The notes under the pieces are model-generated. The model was not told the DNA's origin, did no database searches, and saw only the letters and a list, made by a program, of their open reading frames with translations. A program made the position numbers and the translations under genes. From Dokdonella_A sp035545255 (GTDB lineage: Bacteria > Pseudomonadota > Gammaproteobacteria > Xanthomonadales > Rhodanobacteraceae), in NCBI GenBank assembly GCA_035545255.1, contig DASZYR010000166.1:1-7494 (forward strand): a stretch of 7,494 bases of DNA, in the 5' to 3' direction. Shown here piece by piece: positions 1 to 7,380 of the stretch (its first letter is position 1; every line of letters begins with the position of its first letter).

Positions 1-515
1 TCGCTGTCGGATCGTCTTCTGCGCGCCGGCGCGAAACCGCGGCTCGCGCGAACGAACATCCACGAAACGCTCGAGCGCGTCGCCTCGCTGATCGAGGCCG
101 AGCCTGCTTCGCCGGCAGTGCGGCGCGATTACGATCCCAGCCTTCCCGCGATCAGCGCCGACGCCGATCGCGTTCAGCAGGCGCTGCTCAATCTCGCACG
201 CAACGCGATCGAGGCCGGCGCGCGCAGGGTCGTGCTGCGCACGCGCGCCGAGCATTCGGCGCGGATCGGCGAGCGCGTGTTGCGGCTGGCGCTCCGCGTC
301 GACGTCTGCGACGACGGCGGCGGCGTTCCGGCCGATCTCGCCGACACGCTGTTCGAGCCGCTCGTCTCGGGCCGCGCGGGCGGCAGCGGGCTCGGCCTTG
401 CGATCGCGCGCGAGATCGCGCGCGAGCACGGCGGCGATCTTGCGTTCGCGAGCCGGCCCGGCGCGACCGTGTTCACTCTGATGCTGCCGGTCCTCGACGA
501 CGAGGCGCGAAACGC

Positions 516-519
<4 letters not shown>
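1..519 (+). CDS. glnL: Nitrogen regulation sensor histidine kinase NtrB, C-terminal part (5' end outside window)
   Basis: The reading frame is open from base 1 to the TGA at 517-519 and gives 172 residues, the C-terminal half of a kinase usually near 350 residues. NtrB is a cytoplasmic kinase/phosphatase that, under control of PII, phosphorylates NtrC when nitrogen is limiting. Visible in order (counting from the first window residue): the end of the dimerisation/phosphotransfer region, the family sequence RDYDPSLP at 42-49, an N-box NLARNAIEAG at 64-73, a G1 box DDGGGVP at 104-110, the F-box region LFEPLVSGRAGG at 117-128, and a G2 box GSGLGLAIA at 128-136. The RDYDPSLP and LVSGRxGGxGLGL blocks are those I know from enterobacterial NtrB. 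The phosphorylated His and the PAS domain lie upstream of the window. G1 has Asp where DNGPG would have Asn. The stop overlaps the ntrC start by 4 nt, indicating translational coupling. Identity is strong, reinforced by ntrC next door. Confidence 0.93.
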
Positions 520-1922
<1,403 letters not shown>

Positions 1923-1925
1923 CGC

Positions 1926-2408
1926 ATGAGCGATCCGATCGCAATCCGCAACGCGACGCGCAACGACATCGCCTTCCTCGCCGACTGCAATCTCGCGATG
2001 GCCTGGGAGAGCGAGAAGAAGCGCCTCGACCGCGAGGTGCTGGCGCGCGGCATCGTCGCGGTGTTCGATCATCCCGAGCGCGGGTTCTATGTCGTCGCCG
2101 AGCGCGACGGCGTCGCGGTCGGCAGTCTCCTGATCACGCACGAATGGAGCGACTGGCGCAACGGCGGGTGGTGGTGGATCCAGAGCGTCTACGTCGTGCC
2201 CGACGCGCGGCGCGCGGGCGTGTTCACGGCGATGTACCGCGAGGTCGAGTCGCGCGGACGCGCGAGCGCGGGCGTGATCGGTCTTCGCCTCTACGTCGAA
2301 AAGCAGAATGCGGGAGCGCAGGCGACGTACGCTGCGCTCGGCATGGAGCCTGCGTACTACAGTCTTTATCAGCGCGCCTGGAACGACTCGGGCGAGAAGA
2401 CGTCATGA
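1926..2408 (+). CDS. GNAT-family N-acetyltransferase
   Basis: The 160-residue product has the size and fold order of a single-domain GNAT enzyme, which transfers an acetyl group from acetyl-CoA to an amine. An N-terminal IRNATRNDIAFL strand-helix start (6-17) is followed by the beta hairpin FYVVAERDGVAVGSLLI (54-70), the core strand WWWIQSVYVVPDARRAGVF (82-100) with the acetyl-CoA pyrophosphate loop at RRAGVF, and the late GLRLYVEKQNAGAQATYAALGM block (119-140). That last block, with its Tyr near the end, is typical of the family. The loop is slightly degenerate, lacking the second Gly of Q/RxxGxG/A. The substrate cannot be read from sequence. The start lies 3 nt after the ntrC stop, with AGGAAG at 1911-1916 upstream, so it is probably the distal gene of the ntrBC operon. 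A role linked to nitrogen control is inference only. Assignment to GNAT is confident; function is not. Confidence 0.88.
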   Translation: MSDPIAIRNATRNDIAFLADCNLAMAWESEKKRLDREVLARGIVAVFDHPERGFYVVAERDGVAVGSLLITHEWSDWRNGGWWWIQSVYVVPDARRAGVFTAMYREVESRGRASAGVIGLRLYVEKQNAGAQATYAALGMEPAYYSLYQRAWNDSGEKTS

Positions 2409-2423
2409 AGCGAACGGGCGAGA

Positions 2424-2439
2424 CGATCGCGCGCGATCG
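2424..2439. repeat. 16-bp perfect palindrome after the acetyltransferase gene
   Basis: CGATCGCGCGCGATCG is self-complementary and begins 15 nt after the acetyltransferase stop codon. As RNA it could fold with a 6-bp stem and 4-nt loop. There is no T-run after it, so an intrinsic terminator is not well supported. It could be a weak terminator, a protein-binding palindrome, or chance in very GC-rich DNA. Confidence 0.35.
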
Positions 2440-2497
2440 CATGCGCGTGATGCCGGTCGGGCGCCGTCGCGTCGCCGCGCTCGCGTTTTCGCGCTGC

Positions 2498-2503
2498 TAC
2501 CAT
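2498..2503 (+). promoter_or_regulatory. -10-like hexamer TACCAT before the first methyltransferase
   Basis: TACCAT (in gctaccatgc) resembles the sigma-70 -10 consensus in four of six positions and stands out in otherwise GC-rich DNA. It starts 35 nt before the ATG at 2533, so a transcript would have a leader of roughly 20-25 nt. No convincing -35 hexamer is visible at 16-18 bp spacing. Similar hexamers precede the next two genes. Confidence 0.35.
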
Positions 2504-2532
2504 GCCGGTCCTTTCGCTCGCGTCGTCCGTGC

Positions 2533-3753
2533 ATGACCGGTCTCTCGCTGCAAGGCGTTTCGCTCGCTTCGACGCCCGTTTCCGGCGATGCGCCGTTCGC
2601 GCTGACGATCCGGTTCGCAGTCGAGAGCGCCGTCGCGTTCGACGTCGATGTCTCGCTCGACGTCGAAGACGCGGCGTCGGGCACGCAGGTCGCGCACGCG
2701 CAGCTCGCCGCGGCGGGCTGGGACGTGAGCTGGCTGCCGCGTGGACGCTACGAAGCGCATGCGCTGTCCGCGGATGCCGGTCTCGCACCGGGCCGCTACG
2801 TCGCGCAGATCGCGCTCTGGGAACGCCGTGGCGGCGACGCACGCAAAGCCGCGGAATCATCGATTGCATTCGAGATCGCGCCGCCCGCACGGCGCGGCGG
2901 CTTTGCGCCTGCGTGGCAGCTCCGGAGCGGCGCCGATACGCCGCCGATAGAAACGCTGTCGTGGAAACGCGGTGCGGCGGACTGGTTCTACAAGCATTTC
3001 GATCACGCCGCGCGCACGACGGCGAGCTATCTGCTCGGCGATTCGCCGTTGTTGAAAGGTCGCATCCTCGACGTCGGCTGCGGCGACGGCATCACCGATC
3101 TCGGCATCGCGCTGCGTCGCGAGCCCGTCGAATTCATCGGCATCGATCCGTTTCGCGGCTACGAGCGCCTGCAGGAGATCGCGCGGAACGCGCATTTGCC
3201 GCCCGATGTCATGCCCGCGTGCCTCTCGTTCCTGCCGGCGAGCGCGAACGAGATCCCGTTCGAGGACGATCGTTTCGACGTCGTGATCTCGTGGGGATCG
3301 CTCGAGCACATCGCCGGCGGCTACGCGAAGGCGCTCGCGGAGATCCGGCGCGTGCTGCGTCCCGACGGGCTCCTGATGGCGCATCCCGGCCTTTTCTATT
3401 CCGACGTCGGCAATCATCTCGGCGAGTTCCGATTCGCGCGCGACGAGCCTTACGTGCATCTCAAGCGTTCGCGCGACTGGCTGCGCGAGAAGATCCTCGC
3501 CAGCGAACCCGATCGCATCGATCGCTCCGGCGATCATGCCGAGCCGGCCGACTACTGGCGCTGGTTCACCGAGCTGAATCCGATCACGGTGCCGGCGTTC
3601 GAGCGCGAACTGCGCGACCTCGGCTTCGAGCCTTGGCGCGTTGCGCTGCGCACGCACGATCGCGTCGACTACACGCCCGAGCTGCAGCGTCATTCGTTCG
3701 TCGATCTCGCGGTCGGCGAGCTGTACGTGTCGGCCTACAACCGCAAGCGCTGA
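2533..3753 (+). CDS. Class I SAM-dependent methyltransferase with N-terminal Wzt C-domain-like beta-sandwich
   Basis: The product is 406 residues. Residues about 1-117 look like the C-terminal beta-sandwich of Wzt, the O-antigen ABC-transporter ATPase, which binds glycan. They show a run of hydrophobic strands, a LAPGRYVAQIALWERRGG turn at 84-101 and a closing strand SIAFEI at 110-115. A class I methyltransferase follows: motif I ILDVGCGDG at 178-186, acidic strand-2 end GID at 203-205, FDVVISWGSLEHI at 248-260, and RRVLRPDGLLMAHPGLFY at 272-289. About 110 further residues carry conserved-looking aromatics. The enzyme should transfer a methyl group from SAM; the added domain suggests a glycan or polysaccharide substrate, which is inference. 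The ATG at 2533 is the first Met at the domain boundary. No clear ribosome binding site is seen, and the frame upstream reads as Arg-rich non-protein sequence. No glycan genes are in the window to confirm the role. Confidence 0.85.
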   Translation: MTGLSLQGVSLASTPVSGDAPFALTIRFAVESAVAFDVDVSLDVEDAASGTQVAHAQLAAAGWDVSWLPRGRYEAHALSADAGLAPGRYVAQIALWERRGGDARKAAESSIAFEIAPPARRGGFAPAWQLRSGADTPPIETLSWKRGAADWFYKHFDHAARTTASYLLGDSPLLKGRILDVGCGDGITDLGIALRREPVEFIGIDPFRGYERLQEIARNAHLPPDVMPACLSFLPASANEIPFEDDRFDVVISWGSLEHIAGGYAKALAEIRRVLRPDGLLMAHPGLFYSDVGNHLGEFRFARDEPYVHLKRSRDWLREKILASEPDRIDRSGDHAEPADYWRWFTELNPITVPAFERELRDLGFEPWRVALRTHDRVDYTPELQRHSFVDLAVGELYVSAYNRKR

Positions 3754-3771
3754 CCGCGCGGCGCCGCGCGG
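3754..3771. terminator. GC palindrome directly after the first methyltransferase stop; possible terminator stem
   Basis: CCGCGCGGCGCCGCGCGG is a perfect 18-bp palindrome starting on the base after the TGA at 3751-3753. It can form a 7-bp all-GC hairpin with a 4-nt loop. No T-run follows, so it is at best a weak intrinsic terminator. Its position at a gene end supports a 3'-end or transcript-stabilising role, but chance is possible at this base composition. Confidence 0.4.
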
Positions 3772-3774
3772 CGG

Positions 3775-3795
3775 CCCGAATCCCGAATCCCCGAT
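3775..3795. repeat. Short tandem repeat: CCCGAAT x2 plus a degenerate third copy
   Basis: CCCGAAT at 3775-3781 is followed immediately by CCCGAAT at 3782-3788 and by CCCCGAT at 3789-3795. The array fills the space between the palindrome and the -10-like element of the next gene. I recall similar CGAATCC-type iterations in intergenic DNA of Xanthomonadaceae, which would fit the suggested lineage; this was not checked. No function can be assigned. Confidence 0.55.
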
Positions 3796-3812
3796 CGCCG
3801 GCGCGAACGCGG

Positions 3813-3818
3813 TACCAT
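3813..3818 (+). promoter_or_regulatory. -10-like hexamer TACCAT before the second methyltransferase
   Basis: The hexamer starts 32 nt before the preferred ATG at 3845, almost the same distance as the TACCAT of the preceding gene. No good -35 is visible. A start site near 3825 would leave room for the GGA at 3834-3836 to act as a minimal ribosome binding site for the ATG at 3845, which favours that start over the ATG at 3836. Confidence 0.35.
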
Positions 3819-3844
3819 CGCCATCCCGCGGATGGATGCGAGTC

Positions 3845-4789
3845 ATGCAGGTCACGAATTACAAGGCGTTCTGGGACAACAAGGCGTCGACGCCGGTCGG
3901 CGCGCTGCTCGCGGTCGATGGCAGCGCGAGCGAGGAGGTCGCTCGCCTGACGGGCGCATACAGCGCGCGTCAGGTGGCCAGCGCGCTCGATCTTTCGCCG
4001 ACCGACCGCGTGCTCGATCTCGGCTGCGGCGTCGGCCGCATCGGCTCGTACGTTGCGCCGAACGTCGCGCACTGGCAGGGCGCGGACATCTCCGCGAACA
4101 TGCTCGGCGTCGCGCGCACGCGGCTGTCGCGCCTCGGCAATATCGGCTTCACGGAGCTCACACGGAGCCGTCTCGACGGTCTCGACGATGCGAGCTTCGA
4201 CAAGGCGTATTGCGTCGCGGTGTTCATCCACATGGACAAGGAGGATTTCTTCCTCTATCTCGAAGAGGTCGCGCGCGTGCTGAAGCCGGGCGGCATCTTC
4301 TATTTCGATACGTGGAATCTCGCGAGCCCCGCCGGATGGCGGCGCTTCATGCTCGAAGTCAATCAGTATCGCAATGCCGATTCCGGGCATCGGAAGGACG
4401 TCGCGCGCAACCAGTTCTCGACGCCCGAGGAAGTGCGCGCGTTCCTCGGCCACATCGGCTTCGAGACGCTCGCGACGATGAGCGATTCGCCCTGGGTGCA
4501 GACCGTCGCGCTGAAGCCGGGCGGCGGCGTCGATGCGGCTGCGCTTCGCGAGCGCATCGGCGAGCGCAGGGAGCGCATCGCGTATTCGCCGCTCTGGACC
4601 GAGCTCTTCGATCGCCTGCTGACGGTCGCGATCTCGGGCGCGCCGCCGCAGACGCTGCTCGACGGCCTCGGCGACGATGCGCGCGGCGAGGAGATTCCGA
4701 TGTTCCGCACCTGGCTCCTCGATCTCTGGCGCCACAACGAAGCAGAGTGGGGTCCTCTGCCCGACGCGGCGCGCCGATCGGCTTCGTGA
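3845..4789 (+). CDS. Class I SAM-dependent methyltransferase with C-terminal extension
   Basis: The product is 314 residues from ATG 3845. The in-frame ATG at 3836 would add three residues; 3845 is preferred because GGA lies 8 nt upstream. The opening TNYKAFWDNKASTPVGALLAVDGS (3-26) is a cap found before such methyltransferase cores. SAM-binding motif I VLDLGCGVGRIG is at 56-67, strand-2 end GADIS at 79-83, FDKAYCVAVFIHMDKEDF at 118-135 and ARVLKPGGIFYFDTWNL at 143-159. The conserved-looking RKDVARNQFSTPEE segment (183-196) and DSPWVQTVALKP (214-225) complete the core. Residues about 226-314 form an Arg/Glu/Leu-rich, probably helical extension I do not recognise. The substrate is unknown; a small molecule or lipid is as likely as a macromolecule. 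The protein is not closely similar to the preceding methyltransferase outside the shared fold, so the pair is not a recent duplication. Confidence 0.85.
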   Translation: MQVTNYKAFWDNKASTPVGALLAVDGSASEEVARLTGAYSARQVASALDLSPTDRVLDLGCGVGRIGSYVAPNVAHWQGADISANMLGVARTRLSRLGNIGFTELTRSRLDGLDDASFDKAYCVAVFIHMDKEDFFLYLEEVARVLKPGGIFYFDTWNLASPAGWRRFMLEVNQYRNADSGHRKDVARNQFSTPEEVRAFLGHIGFETLATMSDSPWVQTVALKPGGGVDAAALRERIGERRERIAYSPLWTELFDRLLTVAISGAPPQTLLDGLGDDARGEEIPMFRTWLLDLWRHNEAEWGPLPDAARRSAS

Positions 4790-4847
4790 TCGCGTCGTGA
4801 ACGCGCCCGAACGCGAACCGATGCGCGCCATCGACCCGCCGAGGTCC

Positions 4848-4853
4848 TACAAT
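4848..4853 (+). promoter_or_regulatory. -10-like hexamer TACAAT before the thiolase gene
   Basis: TACAAT (in ggtcctacaatgtcgg) matches the sigma-70 -10 consensus in five of six positions and is the best such hexamer in the window. It begins 66 nt before the GTG start, implying a leader of about 50-55 nt. The -35 region at 17-bp spacing reads GCGCCA, a poor match, so the promoter may be activator-dependent or use another element. It separates the thiolase from the methyltransferases. Confidence 0.5.
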
Positions 4854-4901
4854 GTCGGACGGATCCGCGCCGCACGGAGTTGCGCGAAGTGACATTCGGC
4901 T

Positions 4902-4907
4902 AGAAGG
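4902..4907 (+). promoter_or_regulatory. Ribosome binding site AGAAGG deciding the GTG start of the thiolase
   Basis: AGAAGG lies 6 nt before GTG 4914, an optimal spacing. The N-terminal strand RVGIIGGVRIPFCR follows directly, as expected at the beginning of a thiolase, so the GTG is accepted as the start codon. Confidence 0.75.
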
Positions 4908-4913
4908 CTCATC

Positions 4914-6197
4914 GTGACCACGAGCAGGCGAGTCGGCATCATCGGCGGCGTTCGCATTCCGTTCTGCCGCAACAACACCGCATATGCCGACATCGGAAAT
5001 TTCGGCATGTCGGTCAAGGTCATGGGCTCGCTCGTCGAGCGGTTCGGACTGCACGGCGTCGAGCTCGGCGACGTGGCCTGGGGCGCGGTCATCAAGCACG
5101 TGTTCGACTGGAACCTCGCGCGCGAGGCGACGCTCTCGTCCGGGCTCGCGCCGACGACGCCCGGCATCACGACGGCGCGCGCCTGCGGATCCTCGCTCGA
5201 TAACGCGATCATCATCGGCAACAAGATCGCGGGCGGCCAGATCGAGGCCGGCATCGCCGGCGGCTCGGACACGACGAGCGACGTGCCGATCGTCTATTCG
5301 CGCGCGCTGAACCATCGCGTGCTCGCGGTGAATCGCGCGAAAGACCTCAAGGGCAAGATCGAGACCGCCGTGAAGGGCTTCTCGTTCGGCGAGCTGAAGC
5401 CGTCGTTTCCCGGCGTCGCCGAGCCCCGCACCGGCAAGTCGATGGGCGATCACTGCGAGCTGATGGCGCGCGAGTGGAACGTCTCCCGCGAAGATCAGGA
5501 TGCGCTCGCGCTCGAAAGCCATCGCAAGCTCGCGGCCGCGTATCAGCGCGGATTCTTCGAGGATCTCGTCGTGCCGTTCCGCGGCGTCAGTCAGGACAAC
5601 GTGCTGCGCCCGGACACGAGCATGGAAAAACTCGCGACGCTGAAGCCGGCGTTCGACAAGACCTCGGGTCATGGCACGCTGACGGCCGGCAATTCGAGCG
5701 CGCTCTCGGACGGCGCCGCTGCCGTGCTGCTCGCGAGCGAGGACTGGGCGAAGGAGCGCGGCCTGCCGATCCAGGCCTTCATTACGCATTCGCGCGTCGC
5801 GGCGGTCGATTTCACGCACGGCGAAGGCTTGCTGATGGCGCCGACGATCGCGATCCCGCGCATGCTCGACGAGGCCGGGCTCGCGCTGCAGGATTTCGAT
5901 TTCTACGAGATCCACGAGGCGTTCGCGGCGCAAGTGCTCTGCACGCTGCGCGCGTTCGAGTCGGCTGATTACTGCAAGCACCGGCTCGGGCGCGACAAGC
6001 CGCTCGGATCGATCGATCCCGCAAAGATCAACGTCAACGGATCGAGCCTCGCGGTCGGCCATCCGTTCGCGGCGACCGGCGCGCGGCTCGTCGCGACGCT
6101 CGCGAAGCTGCTCGAGCAGAAAGGCAGCGGCCGCGGCCTGATCTCGATCTGCACGGCGGGCGGCATGGGCGTCACGGCGATTCTCGAGAGGCCGTAA
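4914..6197 (+). CDS. Thiolase (acetyl-CoA C-acyltransferase), FadI / trifunctional beta-subunit type
   Basis: This 427-residue thiolase family enzyme would cleave 3-ketoacyl-CoA with CoA to release acetyl-CoA, or run the reverse condensation, in the cytoplasm. Catalytic residues are in place: nucleophile C91 in RACGSSLDN, H334 in YEIHEAFAAQ, H383 in GHPFAATG and C413 in CTAGGMG. HEAFAAQ and GHPFAATG are the forms found in FadI rather than the NEAFA of FadA or PhaA types, and RTGKSMGDHCELMAR (172-186) corresponds to the FadI region around STGLRMGDTAEQMA. Length is close to FadI (about 436). Unlike fadI, it has no adjacent fadJ partner in the window, so use of the symbol is withheld; a secondary thiolase for beta-oxidation or degradation of an unusual acyl-CoA (for example sterol side chains) is possible but unproven. 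It has its own -10-like element and a GTG start. Confidence 0.93.
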   Translation: MTTSRRVGIIGGVRIPFCRNNTAYADIGNFGMSVKVMGSLVERFGLHGVELGDVAWGAVIKHVFDWNLAREATLSSGLAPTTPGITTARACGSSLDNAIIIGNKIAGGQIEAGIAGGSDTTSDVPIVYSRALNHRVLAVNRAKDLKGKIETAVKGFSFGELKPSFPGVAEPRTGKSMGDHCELMAREWNVSREDQDALALESHRKLAAAYQRGFFEDLVVPFRGVSQDNVLRPDTSMEKLATLKPAFDKTSGHGTLTAGNSSALSDGAAAVLLASEDWAKERGLPIQAFITHSRVAAVDFTHGEGLLMAPTIAIPRMLDEAGLALQDFDFYEIHEAFAAQVLCTLRAFESADYCKHRLGRDKPLGSIDPAKINVNGSSLAVGHPFAATGARLVATLAKLLEQKGSGRGLISICTAGGMGVTAILERP

Positions 6198-6206
6198 CGA
6201 AAACCG

Positions 6207-6224
6207 GCCGCGCCGCCGCGCGGT
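6207..6224 (+). terminator. GC hairpin after the thiolase gene; possible terminator
   Basis: The sequence CCGCGC-CGCC-GCGCGG at 6208-6223 can form a 6-bp GC stem with a 4-nt loop, plus one closing G-U pair (6207/6224). It begins 10 nt after the thiolase stop and is followed by gtcctctt, a weak pyrimidine stretch rather than a true T-run. Placement fits a terminator before the next gene; strength is doubtful. Confidence 0.4.
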
Positions 6225-6284
6225 GTCCTCTTCGCCTGCGATTCCCCGTATTCACGGGTTCCATCCGTGGCGGGCGAACATCTC

Positions 6285-7193
6285 ATGGCGACGCAGCATT
6301 CGAGGACGGCGGACGATCCCGTCGACGCGGGATTCTGGCGACGCTGCGCGGCGCGCCTCATCGACGGTCTCATCGTCGGCGCGGTCAGCACGCTGCTGAT
6401 CGGGCTCATCGACGCGTTCGTTGCCGGAAATGGCGCGTCTTCATCGATCGGCGATATTGCGGGTTTTGCGATCGGCTGGCTGTACGTCGCGCTGCAAGAA
6501 AGCTCTGCCATGCAGGCGACGCTCGGCAAGCGAGCGATGGGCATCAAGGTCACGGACGAGGAGGGCCATCGCATCGGTTTCGGTCGCGCGACGTTCCGCT
6601 TCTTCGGCCAGTTGCTCTCGGTGGCGATCGCCGGCATCGGCTTCCTGATGGCGGGATGGACCGCGCGGCGTCAGGCATTGCACGACAAGCTCGCGGGCAC
6701 GCTGGTCGTGTTCCGCGACGTCGGTCCAGGCGGGCCCGTGCCGAAGCGCCGGCCACCGATGCCTTGGTACGGCTGGATCGTCAATCTCGCAGGTATCGGT
6801 CTGCTGGCGTATCTCGTTGTCCTCATCGTGCTGCTCAGAACGACGTACGGCGCTTACGAGATACGCAGCCAAATCGCGGAATCGCTGATCGCCGGCGATG
6901 CCGCAAAGCTTGCCATCGGCGAGTTCTATATCCACCAGGAACGCTGTCCGGTGTCGGCAGTGGAGGCGGGCTTCGAGGAGGACGAGAAACGGAGCGACGT
7001 CTTCCATGTCGCCATCGAGCCGGAATGCCATGTCGTCATCACGTTCAACGGTTCCGATGCCGTGAAGTCGCCGCTGCGCGATCAACGCATCGACATCACG
7101 ATGACCGCCATGCCGGATGAGTCGGGCCTGCCGACCTGGCGCTGTGTCAGCACGGTTCCCGCGTCCTATCGTCCCGCGGGCTGCGAGGAATAG
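6285..7193 (+). CDS. RDD-domain membrane protein fused to a type IV pilin-like C-terminal domain
   Basis: The product is 302 residues from ATG 6285. GTG 6267 would add six residues; ATG is preferred because the RDD start GFWRRCAARLIDG (16-28) already follows it closely, but no strong ribosome binding site decides. Residues 15-146 are an RDD domain of the inner membrane: R24/D27 in ARLIDG, hydrophobic segments about 28-46, 55-70 and 108-124, TLGKRAMGIKV at 79-89, and the closing RRQALHDKLAGTLVV (128-142). After a basic linker (PKRRPPMP), residues 162-302 resemble a whole type IV pilin without its leader: a hydrophobic helix (164-184), then TTYGAYEIRSQIAESL (186-201, compare AYQDYTIRSQVSEGL in PilA), and a C-terminal TWRCVSTVPASYRPAGC (284-300) whose C287 and C300 match the pilin D-region disulfide. 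No prepilin peptidase site is visible, so it is unlikely to be assembled as a pilin. Function unknown; RDD proteins are often thought to be transport-related. Confidence 0.85.
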   Translation: MATQHSRTADDPVDAGFWRRCAARLIDGLIVGAVSTLLIGLIDAFVAGNGASSSIGDIAGFAIGWLYVALQESSAMQATLGKRAMGIKVTDEEGHRIGFGRATFRFFGQLLSVAIAGIGFLMAGWTARRQALHDKLAGTLVVFRDVGPGGPVPKRRPPMPWYGWIVNLAGIGLLAYLVVLIVLLRTTYGAYEIRSQIAESLIAGDAAKLAIGEFYIHQERCPVSAVEAGFEEDEKRSDVFHVAIEPECHVVITFNGSDAVKSPLRDQRIDITMTAMPDESGLPTWRCVSTVPASYRPAGCEE

Positions 7194-7287
7194 CACAACC
7201 TCGCGCTCGGAGACGCGCCGGCGGGAGATCGGGCGCCGACGCCGCGGCCTGCCGCGTCAAGGCCGCATCGTTCACATCCGGCTTCGC

Positions 7288-7315
7288 TTGCCTGCGCCGC
7301 AATTCCCCGTACGCT
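7288..7315 (+). promoter_or_regulatory. Candidate promoter before the last gene
   Basis: TTGCCT at 7288-7293 and TACGCT at 7310-7315 are separated by 16 bp, giving partial matches to sigma-70 -35 and -10 elements. A start near 7322 would leave a leader of about 60 nt before ATG 7381. The 10-mer ATTCCCCGTA at 7302-7311 recurs at 6241-6250, upstream of the RDD-pilin gene. This is a modest candidate within the 187-nt intergenic stretch 7194-7380, where I see no gene or convincing terminator. Confidence 0.35.
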
Positions 7316-7369
7316 AGTGTCGCCGGAGCCGCTCGATCGGTCCGGAAATTCGCACGGGGCGGAAAAAAC

Positions 7370-7376
7370 GGGGAGG
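7370..7376 (+). promoter_or_regulatory. Strong ribosome binding site GGGGAGG preceded by an A-run
   Basis: GGGGAGG lies 4 nt before ATG 7381 and follows a run of six A at 7363-7368. It is the strongest ribosome binding site in the window and fixes the start of the last, partial gene, which may be well translated. Confidence 0.75.
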
Positions 7377-7380
7377 ATCG

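Noticed and set aside
2308..2532. Upstream extension of the first methyltransferase to an ATG at 2308
   Set aside because: The added residues overlap the GNAT gene in another frame and are Arg-rich. The beta-sandwich begins right at the Met encoded at 2533, and the -10-like hexamer at 2498 lies inside the extension.
3641..3844. Upstream extension of the second methyltransferase to an ATG at 3641
   Set aside because: It would overlap the end of the preceding gene out of frame and run through the palindrome and tandem repeat. The extra residues do not look like protein of this family.
2857..4831. Antisense open frames (332 and 415 codons) opposite the methyltransferases
   Set aside because: Same reason: codon-pattern shadows without family motifs or ribosome binding sites.
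4359..6062. Antisense open frame (567 codons) opposite the second methyltransferase and the thiolase
   Set aside because: Low-complexity, Arg-rich translation with no motif, entirely covered by genes with intact catalytic residues on the plus strand.
7243..7256. Small hairpin CGCGG-CCTG-CCGCG after the RDD-pilin gene
   Set aside because: Only a 5-bp stem, about 50 nt past the stop, with no T-run. Such stems are common by chance in this composition.
7117..7317. 66-codon open frame overlapping the end of the RDD-pilin gene
   Set aside because: Arg-rich shadow with no ribosome binding site, running through a candidate promoter region.
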